The notes under the pieces were generated by a model. It did not search any database, was not told the origin of the DNA, and worked only from the letters and a program-made list of their open reading frames with translations. Below are positions 39,725-50,185 of a stretch of 64,000 nt of DNA, one piece after another. The stretch's first letter is position 1. Each line of letters begins with the position of its first letter. This DNA comes from Pelobates cultripes (Eukaryota; Chordata; Amphibia; Anura; Pelobatidae), in contig OW240913.1 of assembly GCA_933207985.1 (NCBI GenBank), positions 352,392,459-352,456,458 of the forward strand. The letters run 5' to 3'. The position numbers and the translations under genes are program-made.

Positions 39725-40174
39725 AACATACATGGTCCAGCACACTCACTAATCAGCAACTTCAAAGCTCACAGAATGTAATAGTTAAAAAAAAAAAAAA
39801 GAAAACTCACCTAGGTTAAAACTATGGTTAAACTAAACCTAACCTAGGTACAAACAATGGGGGTATGGTTACAGTATATGATCATACATTGCACATGTCT
39901 GCCACAATGTACCCCATTTTTTGGCAGGTCCTATCCTATCACTGCAGAGTCCCAGGAGGAAGGCTTTCCAAAGGAAGCTGGTTAATCTCATAAGAGCAGG
40001 AATCGGGTTGGACCTGCCAAAAATGGGGGTACACTGGCATTGCTGCAGATTTATGCAATGTATGATCATATACTGAAACTAAACCCCCATTATTTGTACC
40101 TAGGTTAGGTTACATTCTGTGAGCTTTGAAATTGCTGTTTAGTGAATGAGTGAGTGTACTGGATCTTGTATGTT
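39725..40174. repeat. Imperfect inverted repeat of about 450 bp
   Basis: The left half (TCCAGCACACTCACT; CTCACAGAATGTAA; ACCTAGGTACAAACAATGGG; ATATGATCATACATTGCA) recurs inverted in the right half up to about 40174, around a centre near 39950. It looks like a fold-back element; the ends and target site were not resolved. Confidence 0.7.
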
Positions 40175-41171
40175 ATATAAATAATTCGTTTTTGTTTTAT
40201 TTTACAATTACCTACTGTAAAACCGTAATCCTTTTATATAGTGGAAGCTGTGTCAGTGTCTACTAACCTCTCAGTAGGTGTTTAATTTTTAATCAACTTT
40301 TTACAGAAAATAACATTACAACAAATGAAAAACCATTCCATTACGACTATACTCAGTGAAGTACCAATATGTAATCTCTTCTGAGATAAAATGCAAATTT
40401 GCATATACAGCACTGAATAATCTGATTGTGAAGCAGGTAACACAAACAGAATTTTATTATGTCATTATAATGTCTTATGTAGTACTGTGCTTGGTCAGTA
40501 CTTGGAAAATATTAATTCTTCTTGTTAATATTGAAAATGTAATTTATGGTATTTTCTTAATGTTCTCATTTATTTTCAGACCGAATCCTAAACATTAAAT
40601 ATATACTAAATAGCGCTGTAATGCTTTGTGTTGTTTAAAGCCGGCCTTTAAGCTAAACCTTGATTTTAGGATTCCGAGCAAGTTAAAGAAACAATATAAT
40701 TAAAATGACAAAAAAAACACACACAATGATCAAAGAGTTAAGAAAAATGGTTGAAGCATGATGTATAGATAATATGTCTCATTTTACACTAGCGTAGTCG
40801 GCACTTTAATTTACCACTGATCAGCACACTTGACACAGCCTTTCCAAATAAGGCTGAAAATGAGATATTTTCCGATTTGACAGTGATGCATTTATTTAAT
40901 CCTGCTGTCTGAAGGATGAGCTACCATGTGTTAAAGAAATCTGTTTTGTCGGTTACAATTATGTAATACTTCACATTCTGTTATTGTTGCTTGAAATGAA
41001 ATTTTCAAGTTTTACAAAGTCAACTTTTTCTAAATTTATTTATATGAGAGACTTTTGATGTTCAATGCATTATAATTATCATAACATGTCTCTAGGTGAC
41101 ATTGTAAAAAAAATATATATATCAACATAAGAGATACCAAAAAACAGCACGAACATTCTTCAGAACATGAT
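40175..41171. other. Intergenic DNA without recognised features
   Basis: AT-rich DNA. No coding sequence, repeat family or RNA gene is seen before the duplicated block begins at 41172. Confidence 0.5.
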
Positions 41172-41183
41172 TATTGACTACTA

Positions 41184-41609
41184 TTAATTGGACGCTATAG
41201 GCACCCAGAGCACCTTATCTCACTAAAGTAGCCTGGGTGCAATTGCAGTTTCTGATGAACTGCAATAATTACATTGCAGGTTTAAGGCTGCCTCTAGTGT
41301 CTGTCAATCAGACAGTGACTAGAGGCACTTCCTGCTTGTGTCACATTACTGACGCTAGACCTCTGCATGAGGTCATCCAGCATCGGTAAAATCCCCATAG
41401 GAAAGCACTGAAGCAACGCTTACCTATGGGGAAGGCCTAATGCACTTGCGGCACTCACCATGCATGCGCATTAGTGTACCCTCACTTCAGGTGACGTCAG
41501 AGGGGGTGGAGGGACATTATCATTGGAATCAGGTAAGTACTGTAAAGGTTTATTAATCCTTACAGTGGGGCGAGGGAGTGATAGTGCTAGGAATACAACT
41601 CTCTTTAAG
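41184..41609. mobile_element. MITE-like element (copy in block 1)
   Basis: The left end GGACGCTATAGGCACCCAGA and the right end GTGATAGTGCTAGGAATACA then ACTCTCTTTAA belong to the AAAGGACACTATAGGCACC family. The second copy is at 52710-53135. Confidence 0.45.
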
Positions 41610-43914
41610 CATTCAGGTTGTTGTGGACTCTAAATTTGAGAAAAATTCTTTGGAGCCAAGATGTCAGTAACATAGTGTAAATGAAGGGTTCTTTTTAGCA
41701 TGACCTTGTACATTTACAATAAACATGGAAAATGAGTGGAGGAAGAAGGCGGTTGGAATAGGGGAGATGTCATGGTGCATGGCGAAACATGAACCCTGCA
41801 ATTGGGACTCTGCATCTTTCTGCTTTGTAATGTGTCCAGGGACCCCAGACTTTATGAAAGGATTTAAGGGAATTTCTTACCATTAGTAAGTTTCCTTTCT
41901 CTGTGACCTCCTGTAAGGAGGGGACATTAACTCTGGGACGTGTTGACGCGTGCACTGCATGGCAGGTGATGTCATATACCAATTAATCACAATAGACTTT
42001 GGTTGACGGCCATGGTGAAGTCAGGGGTTTCCTCTCAAGGCGAGCACCGAGAAACATGCCCTGAATTGACCGAGATTCGTGGTAAATAAAGTCCAGGATG
42101 GCAGCTGTTATGTAGCCTTTACTGAGCTGAGGTTATGGTGGTAGCTGCAATTACCATCACTGGTCCAGAAACTCTTAGACTCTAACTCAAACGTTTACAC
42201 ACTAAGATTTGCCCTACTACTAACTCTGACACCCTAACACTGACTCTAGCACACAAATCGCTAGCTATAGCCCTTGGTAGTAAATAAACTGAAATATGAA
42301 GACTGTTTCCTATTTACCTTTATTTCTTCTTCGTTCCAATTACTAACATACTGTGCAAAATAAACTTAAAACAAATAACCTATCACAGTGATACCGAACA
42401 GATTACTCACACTTCAAACATACTGTGCCTCAGTCATTACACCACTATACAAATAACTGAGTGATAAAACATATACAGCATTTTAATCTTTGTTATCCCA
42501 GAAATCCGTACGACTGAAGGAATATAGGTATTAGTATTGCAGGACTCGCCTCCAAAACTCTTTCTACAGCCTCAGAATTTAGAGGATTAAAAAACTCTAA
42601 CGTGAATTGTGTTTTCAATCATATTCTGAATAATTGATGACACAACCGGTGCATTATTACCCATAATGCCACTGTGCAGAATGGGAGGTCTAATCATAGG
42701 GCAGTGAAAGGACATGCATTTCCCAGGCTGCCTGTACTCAGTATGAGCAAGAACACATTCTGTAACCAATGTCAAAGGGGAATAAGAACGCGAACATCAT
42801 TTTTATCTCAAGGGCACAAAGTTAGTGTTTCTGGTCACTTAACAAGTCCCACAGAAATCAGTGTTATGTGATAATAATATTGCTATAAAGATTACACCTC
42901 TTACACTTACAAATAAAAACACACAACATGAGTATTACTTTATAATATTTGAGTCTCAGGTGCAGGGGCGGATCCAGAGTCCAATCTCGGGAGGGGCACT
43001 CTGCCAGGTTTGGTTAACATGAGATATTTGAGATATTGTGTTGCTTAACGAACTTCCAGCTTACAATTTAAGAACCTTGGTTTAATTTAAAGAACAGATG
43101 AGAACAATAAACCTCATAAAAATGCTCTTTGTAAATCAAGAATCACATAAAATTCATACCTAGCAAGTTTAGCAGCCCACGTATTTTAAAAGAACACCGT
43201 AGGTTTGGGAATACAAACCGCTATTCCTAACAACATAGTGCCCTGTCCCCGGATATATATATATATGGCCCCACTCCCCTTTTCTACTAAATTAAATAAT
43301 GCTTTTTACTTACCTACCAGCTCTAACACTCCCTCGGTGCTGCTCACCTCTCCAATGCTTTCCTATAGGCTTCCACATTACGTAGCAGTTTTACGTGGTC
43401 AGTGCAGCTGAAGTGCATTTAGTGGCTATTAGGAAGACAGCCACTAGATGTGGATTTAACCCGGCAATATAAACATTGCAGGTTCCAAAAACAAAAAGCA
43501 ACATTATACATTGCAGGGTTAAAATGACAGGACCACTGCACCCAGACCACCTCACCATTTGGGTGACTGTAGCGGTCATGGAAACAGTAAAATGCTGCAC
43601 TATTAACACTTTTTCCAAGCAATGGCTTAACCCCTTAAGGACGGAGCCAAATGTACACGTTGTGAACAAAACAAAATGTAAACAAAACCTGGCATTTGCG
43701 CTACATGTCTGTCCAACCGTAATTCACCTCTTTCATAGTAAATGCACCCACCCTTATTATATATCATTTTATTCAGGGGAAACATAGTCAGCCAAATATT
43801 TAGCTAATTTAATATGAAAAAAATGGGAGAAAATATGATTTTTATTTTTATTTTTTAGTTCTAAATGACATTTTAACTGTCAATGTCATAATACTGTTTG
43901 CTTTTACTGCAATG

Positions 43915-44740
43915 AAATACACATATTTGTATTCAGTAAAGTCTCACGTGTAAGACAGTACCCCCTATGTACAGGTTTTATGGCATTTTGGGAAGTTACA
44001 GGGTCAAATATAGCACGTTACATTTGAAATTGAAATTCGCCACATTGGTTACGTTGCCTTTGAGACTGTATAGTAGCCCAGGAATGAAATTTACACCCAT
44101 AATGGCATACCATTTGCAATAGTAGACAACCCAATGTATTGCAAATGGGGTATGTCCAGTCTTTTTTAGTAGCCATTTGGTCACAAACACTGGCCAAAGT
44201 TAGCGTTAGTATTTGTTTGTGTGTGAAAAATGCAAAAAACGCCAATTTTGGCCAGTGTTTGTGACTAAGTGGCTACTAAAAAAGACTGGACATACCCCGT
44301 TTGCAATACCTTGGGTTGTCTACTATTGCAAATGGTATGCCATCATAGGGGTAATTTTCAATCTTGGGCTACCAAAGGGTCTCAAAGGCAACCTAACCAA
44401 TCTGGCGAATTTTAATGTGAATAAAAGGAAACGCAAGCCTTATATTTGACGCTGTAACTTTTGAAAACACCATAAAACCTGTACATGAGGGGTACTGTTG
44501 TACTCGGGAGACTTCGCTGAACACCAATATTTGTGTTTCAAAACAGTAAAAAGTTTTGCAGCAATAATATCGTCCGTGTAAGTGCTGTGAAAAATGCAAA
44601 AAACTTCACTTTTACTGGCGGTATCATCGTTGTAATACATTTTACTGTTTTGAAACACTAATATTTGTGTTCAGCAAAGTCTCCCGAGTAGAACAGTACC
44701 CCCCATGTACAGGTTTTATGGTGTCTTGGAAAGTTATAGG
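43915..44740. repeat. Three alternating inverted copies of a unit inside the piggyBac-like element
   Basis: A unit containing GTCTCACGTGTAAGACAGTA, CCCCCTATGTACAGGTTTTA, AGACTGTATAGTAGCCC and TGGCATACCATTTGCAATAG appears forward (43915-44210) and inverted (44225-44530). Part of it appears forward again (44640-44740, CTCCCGAGTAGAACAGTACC). The whole can fold into long competing hairpins. Confidence 0.8.
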
Positions 44741-44908
44741 GTTAAATATAGTGCTAGCAAATTAAATTCCCTTTACTTTTGGCATGGGTTGTGAGGCAGG
44801 TCCCGCTAATTGTAATTAATTAAGATACCTAATTATGTAAAAATATTACATAGATATATATGTAGAATTAATATATGTATATATATACGTAGTCTCATGG
44901 GGAAGAAG

Positions 44909-45058
44909 ATAGAAATAACAAGAAAGTCCTGGACTGCACTCACGGTCTTTAGGCTGAAAATATTTCTTTATTCCATAAAAAGATCTTTTTATGGAATAAA
45001 GAAATATTTTCAGCCTAAAGACCGTGAGTGCAGTCCAGGACTTTCTTGTTATTTCTAT
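44909..45058. repeat. Perfect 150-bp palindrome (copy 1)
   Basis: The arms 44909-44983 and 44984-45058 are exact inverses around AAAAAGA|TCTTTTT. The outer arm sequence (AGAAATAACAAGAAAGTCCT, GGACTGCACTCACGG) resembles the start of the repeat at 46951 (AGAGAAGTCCTGCGCTCACT), suggesting a shared fold-back family. Confidence 0.95.
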
Positions 45059-45371
45059 GTATATAGATATATATATTATTTCGTTCTACGTGTATTTTGA
45101 TATATATATATATATTAATATCACAATACAGTTAGAACGAAATAACACACATCTATATATTTTTTAATTATTTATTTTAATTATTTTTTTAATTTTATTT
45201 TTTAACGTATTTACATTTTTATTTATTTTATATTATATATAAATATATATAATAATAATTATATATATATATATTTAATCAGTATCAGTCTACGTGTAAT
45301 TGATATTATATATATATATAATTATATATATATTAATAGTAAAATACACCTAGACGGTGTACGTGTGTGTA

Positions 45372-45416
<45 letters not shown>

Positions 45417-45480
45417 TTAGATCATATATATATATATAATATATATATATATGATCTAAGTATATATTATTATTTTTTTA
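45059..45480. repeat. AT-rich simple repeat, (TA)n with self-complementary stretches
   Basis: Long TATATA runs. In this copy 45416-45465 is a palindrome, CTTAGATC(AT)n...(AT)nGATCTAAG, that is missing from copy 2, where the matching place reads GGATTCTAAGTATA. Confidence 0.85.
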
Positions 45481-46256
45481 CACTTTTTAATTTATTTGAT
45501 TTTATTTCCAGCCAGCAGGGAGACCACCTGTCATTACAGGCAGCCCCCCTGCTGGCAATGCTGCAGCCAGCTACCCCCGGCCATGTGATTGTGGGGTCCT
45601 CGCAAGGACCTCACTCTCACATGGCCGGGGGGCTTCCAGGGGGTCGGACGTGCCGCGGGGGGCTCCCTGGGAGTCCCCCCAACCGCGATCGCCGGCGTGG
45701 GATCGCCGGCGACCGGGTAAGTAGGAAAAGACCGGAGGGCGTACTATTACACCCGGCGGCGTTTAGAGCCGCTTAGAATAGGGCGTAATAGTACGCCCTC
45801 CGGTCTTAAGGGGTTAATGCACTACAACCTTTAGATTTTCTCTAGTAACCATGTACAGAAACTTCCCTCTGCGTCATGCTGCCATTACCGTCTTGTATAC
45901 ACTGTTTAACATATGTATACACACAGTAACACACACCATGTAAAACACTTTCAACGTTACTTTTACAAAGTCAAGAAAAAACAAACAAACAAACACTACA
46001 CATTTAACGTTATAAAAATACAACTGTTTTCAAAGAGAGAGGCTAATTTAATCTCATCCATTTTATTCAATGCATTGCAGCGGTGGAACTTAAGAAGACA
46101 GGGCCCTGGTGCAAGAATTATTTACGTCACCCCTTATCACAAGGATGGCCAAAATATAGATTCCCATCTGTCGTACAGCTCCCACAATGCTTTTGTAGCT
46201 CGGGATGAACCATTTGCCCATCCTTGCAGGGTTGTATTTGGCACTGAGCACTGATG

Positions 46257-46420
46257 CCCATGCAAATACAGACACACACTAACACACATGCAGATACACA
46301 GATACACACACTATGCAAATACGCACACACACATACACAGGGTGACACATAGAATGACACATACAGACACACTGATAAATACACAGGCACACACTAACAC
46401 ACATGCAGATACACCCACTT
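46257..46420. repeat. CA-rich simple repeat (copy 1)
   Basis: Degenerate ACACACTAACACACATGCAG and GATACACA motifs. ORFs across it on the minus strand translate as Cys/Val-rich low-complexity sequence. Confidence 0.8.
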
Positions 46421-46950
46421 CCTACCAGCATTGACATAAACACAGGGGCCCTTTCGCGCTATTTAAGAGCCGCGTCGCTGAATGGGCCACTGAAGACACT
46501 ATGATATCTGGTGGCCTTTTACTGAATGAGCCATCCAATGTGCTCCCTTGGCATGTGAGCCCTAGTGCAGCTGCACCGGCAGGAGTTATGTCGCTGATGC
46601 ATTGCCTTCCTCATCCTCTAACATGGAGGATTGGTGGGAGGCACTGTAGGGAACCATTCATTCCTCAGATTGTCAGTCCCAGTGTTATCTGTGAGACCAT
46701 TTTACAGCACTCAGCTGACGCTCTCAGTCAATGAATTCAGTCCTGCATAGTGCTGCTTAGCTTACTGGAGCTAACCGGATTCTCAAGGAGAATCTGAAAA
46801 CAGAGTCTGGAGCTGCAAGCATCCAGCAGGACCCAGATACAAATTACACTGGGAAAGCATCAGGGCACTCCTAGCACCAGAACATGGTGGTTATGGTTAT
46901 GGTGCTTGGAGTGTTCCTCTAAATATATTTAAGCTGGGTGGTGGGTTAAT

Positions 46951-47275
46951 ACAAATACAAAAAGAGAAGTCCTGCGCTCACTCCCATCACTCCTGGGCGG
47001 CAGCAACGACCACAGTGCACATCAGCCCCAATACATATAGTAAAAACCAAAGAAAAAAGTTACCTGCGCTCTCTCCTAAATCCCGATGTATATTTAAACA
47101 AATGAAGCACAAGGAAGCAAGGTGAAAGGTTAGTGTAGGACCCGCTTAGGGGGGTCTGCCTTGACGTTGGCAGGCGGGCATTCCCTCCAATGGCCCTTGG
47201 AGGTAACTAAATAACTTCCATTTGTTTAAATATACATAGGGATTTAGTAGATAGGTAGCTTTTTCTTTGGGTGGT
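46951..47275. mobile_element. Fold-back element related to the insertion at 62617 (copy 1)
   Basis: ACAAATACAAAAAGAGAAGT then CCTGCGCTCAC leads to GTTACCTGCGCTCT and CTAAATCCCGATGTATATTT. The inverse AAATATACATAGGGATTTAG lies near 47230. The element at 62617-63120 has the same GTTACCTGCGCTCTGGCCTA and CTAAATCCCTATGTA core. Confidence 0.55.
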
Positions 47276-47494
47276 GGTTTAGGGCTGAGCACTCACTGAG
47301 CATTGTGACTCACCAGGTCCTCTAATGGTCGCCATTGCCTCCCTTACTTTCAGTAAATAGAGGAGGTCTGCTAGGCCAATTGGAGGAGAGTAGGTGGGGC
47401 TATGGCGTCACCACCATAGCTCCGCCTGCTCTCCGATTCGCCTAGCAGTGCTGAGCATGGGAAGCTCTGCCATTGCGCCGCCGAGAAGGAGAAT

Positions 47495-47745
47495 ATGAAA
47501 GTGAGTTTTCTCCTTCTTGGGCTGGGGATTACCACACACTGCCACCAATGGTATTACTATATGAGCATATTTATTTTACCCCCTTGTAGTTTCTCCGGCA
47601 GCTAAGTGCTACTGTAACCTGGAGAAACTTTATTATAAGAAACTATATATAAGAAAGGGGGTAAAATAAATATGTCCATATATTAATACCATTGGTGGCA
47701 GTGTGTGGTAATCCCCAGCCCGAGAAGGAGAAAACTCACTTTCAT
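47495..47745. mobile_element. Fold-back MITE with arms of about 95 bp (copy 1)
   Basis: The arms start ATGAAAGTGAGTTTTCTCCT and contain GGCTGGGGATTACCACACAC and CACCAATGGTATTA, mirrored at the right. The loop holds CTCCGGCAGCTAAGTGCTAC. It lies just inside the right end of the hAT element. Confidence 0.8.
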
Positions 47746-48839
47746 GTGTATGTTATGCTCATATTTTAATTCTCTATATGCTTTGTGCCCCCCATGTGAC
47801 AGGCAGCTAGGGGGCAGAGGGGGGGCAATTTCCTTGTTGCTCCCCCCACCCCCTGGATCGGCCACTGCTCAGGTGAAGAAAGCATTATATTAATACTCAT
47901 AATCATAAACGGTCTTCCTTTACCTTGAAACAACCAAATACAATGCTTTTTGTGGACAGAGCACACACTTTGTGGACTGTACAAAGGAAGTGTTTAGGGA
48001 AATATACAAATTGTAATCCTTAAAACAAAAACAACAAAAGGATTATAGCTAGGTCAAGGTTCAACAAACATTGGCAAGTGGACTTGACTCCCAAAGTACC
48101 TGTAAAATGTGATGCTCAAGACAAAAATCTCAGAAAAACCAAACATTTATTTCTCCATACAGAACCTGCCCACTAACCAAACTATGTGAATGAGTAAGTA
48201 AGTATATACATTCTCAAGTGAGACACACATTCCACATGTTTGTGTTTTAATCTCTATTTAAACAAACAAGTGTTTGCATTCTCATGCAGATAAAAATACC
48301 ATTCAGGAAATGATATCCAGTGCATCCTATTGCCAGTATACGTCTGCCAGTGGGATGTAGATATCAGTCTCAATACGGAGATCACTGGTTCGAGTGTAAT
48401 TATTTCAATGCCAGCACGTTAACCCGACCTTGATGTGGGTCTCTATGGTGAGCTTATCACTGAAGACATGATAAGCTATGGTAGTTATAGAATTTAATTC
48501 CTCTATGTAGGAACCACAGGACAAAGCGATATTACAATAAACAGTCTGTACCTCTCAAATCTCGATTTAATTAACAAAAAAAGATTTAGGATGGAATACT
48601 AGGTAACGTCCTCACATACTTCGGTATACTGTTGCTTTACAGCATGTACTGTAGTTTCTGGGATTATTCCCCTAGCAAGTGGGCCTCATTTTTCCCTTGA
48701 CAAATATTAAAACAGATTAACAGTCATCAGTCAGTTCTCACTCCTATAAGTAAAGCCAGTATGATGTCGTGAGGAAGGTGAACTGTTTGGGTAAGATGTG
48801 GGAGCAAGAGCGGCTACACCAATTCTAAATAATTATTTG

Positions 48840-49912
48840 TCTTCAGTTTATAGGGAAGAAAAATCAGCCTTACAGCAAACATGTAATTGGCTAACATAGG
48901 ATAGAGTGCATCAGAAATGTAAAAAATAAATGTGAACAACGCCACAGGGCCAGATGGTATTTACCCATGTGTGCTTAGGGAGCTTAGTGCAGAAATACCC
49001 GTATCACTGTTTATCCTTTTTCAGGATACATTTCAGGAATTGTACCAGAGAATTGGAGAAAAGCAGATGAGGTGCCCATATTTTAAAAGGGTTCAAAAAC
49101 TCAACCAGGAAACTACATAATCGTGAGCTTAACATTTATGGCTTGGAAATTATATGAAACTCACTTAATTGCATTCTATGAAAAATTTTGTAGAAATATA
49201 GATTATGGTGCTCTAGCAGATGTGATCTGCTTGGATTTTGCTAAAATATTTGACACAGTTCCACAGAAAAGGTTAATAGTAATACTGAAATTAGTTTGTC
49301 AAGATGAAAAATTGTGTTCTTGGATAGAACACTGGCTTAAAGATAGAGTTCATTGAGTAGTTGTAAATACTTCTCTTCTCGTTAATCTGTTTATAAATGA
49401 TCTTGAAGTGGACATTGAAAGTCATGTGTCAGTGTTTGCAGATGACACGAAACTAGTTAAGAAAATGCAATCTGAACATGATATAACTTCTCTACAGAGG
49501 GATTTGCATACATTGGAGGGCTGGCCAGGCAAGGGGCAGATGAGATTCAATACAGATAAATGCAAAGTCATGCATTTTGAAATGAAGAACTCACAAGCCA
49601 CTTATGCATTAAATGAGGTAGAGTTAGGAATAACATTAAAAGAAAATAACTTGGGTTCAATTATAAATCACAAATTAGGCAACAGTGTGCAATGATTCAC
49701 GTGATCCAAATATAATTTTGTCTCTTTTCAAGACTCCCCTTGAGTATGCATTTAAATTTTGGGCAGTAGTTTTAAAGATGGATATTGCAAAACTAGAAAA
49801 AGTGCAGAGGTGAGCTAAAAAACACATGAGGGGGGTGGAAAACATTAGTTATGTAGAAAAACAGGAAATGTTTTCTGTAGAAAAAAGGCGATACAGACAG
49901 CTCTGTTTCTAG
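48840..49912 (+). pseudogene. CR1/L2-type LINE reverse-transcriptase remnant (copy 1)
   Basis: Segments of a LINE polymerase appear in order across frame breaks: NNATGPDGIYPCVLRELSAE, then LDFAKIFDTVP (motif A), LFINDLE, FADDTKL (motif C), RFNTDKCKVMHF and a C-terminal KLEKVQR block. The SGVPQG region (motif B) between WLKDRVH and LFINDLE is deleted, as is much of the segment before motif A. Several stops are present. It is inactive. Confidence 0.85.
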
Positions 49913-49958
49913 TGCGAGGCTGAACAGGGGGATCAGAGCTCCCTTGCACGTCTACATT

Positions 49959-50085
49959 CAGGGCCGGCGCTACCTGTAAGGCGACCTAGGTAGCCGCCTA
50001 GGGCGCACCTTAACAGGGGGAGCGCCGGATCCCTGCGCCCGGTGGCTCCTCATGCTGCACCGCCTGAGCGCTTTTACAAGCCTCA
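49959..50085. mobile_element. hAT-type element end next to the assembly gap
   Basis: CAGGGCCGGCGCTACCTGTA then AGGCGACCTAGGTAGCCGCC begins exactly where homology to copy 2 stops. CAGGGCCGGC is a usual hAT terminus. The preceding 8 bases TCTACATT would be its target site. The other end is lost in the gap. Confidence 0.5.
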
Positions 50086-50185
50086 NNNNNNNNNNNNNNN
50101 NNNNNNNNNNNNNNNNNNNNNNNNNNNNNNNNNNNNNNNNNNNNNNNNNNNNNNNNNNNNNNNNNNNNNNNNNNNNNNNNNNNNN
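50086..50185. other. Assembly gap (100 N)
   Basis: Exactly 100 N, the conventional placeholder for a gap of unknown size. The ORF track proteins that cross it contain X residues and are not real. Confidence 1.

Larger units (their letters stand above)
43631..45813. mobile_element. piggyBac-like nonautonomous element flanked by TTAA (copy 1)
   Basis: The ends CCCCTTAAGGAC and (reversed) CCCCTTAAGACC are directly flanked by TTAA (43627-43630 and 45814-45817), the piggyBac target-site duplication. The right end adds a GC-rich hairpin: GGAGGGCGTACTATTACACC pairs with GGCGTAATAGTACGCCCTCC. No transposase ORF is present. The ORF at 45357-45776 is AT repeat plus this GC-rich end and is not a gene. 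Confidence 0.75.
42963..47867. mobile_element. hAT-type element of 4.9 kb with perfect 8-bp target-site duplication, heavily nested (copy 1)
   Basis: The left end is CAGGGGCGGATCCAG; the right end reversed is CAGTGGCCGATCCAG (13 of 15 identical). Both sides are flanked by CTCAGGTG (42955-42962 and 47868-47875). Inside are a piggyBac-like element, CA-rich repeat and fold-back elements. No hAT transposase is recognisable, so this is nonautonomous or gutted. The large size partly reflects later insertions. Confidence 0.75.
41172..49958. repeat. Duplicated block, copy 1 (8.8 kb)
   Basis: It matches 52698-61600 in the same orientation along its whole length, with scattered single-base changes and a few indels. 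Homology starts at TATTGACTACTATTAATTGG and ends at TCTACATT. The base before the start and the sequence after the end differ. All nested elements below occur in both copies at matching places. Confidence 0.95.

Noticed and set aside
43391..43669. 92-codon minus-strand ORF present identically in both duplicated copies
   Set aside because: Identity follows from the recent duplication, not selection. It crosses a MITE and the left end of the piggyBac-like element.
45357..45776. 139-codon ORF with a Gly/Pro/Arg-rich half (and its counterpart at 57073)
   Set aside because: It spans (TA)n repeat and the GC-rich terminal hairpin of the piggyBac-like element. The two copies differ by indels in the repeat, and no protein family is recognisable.
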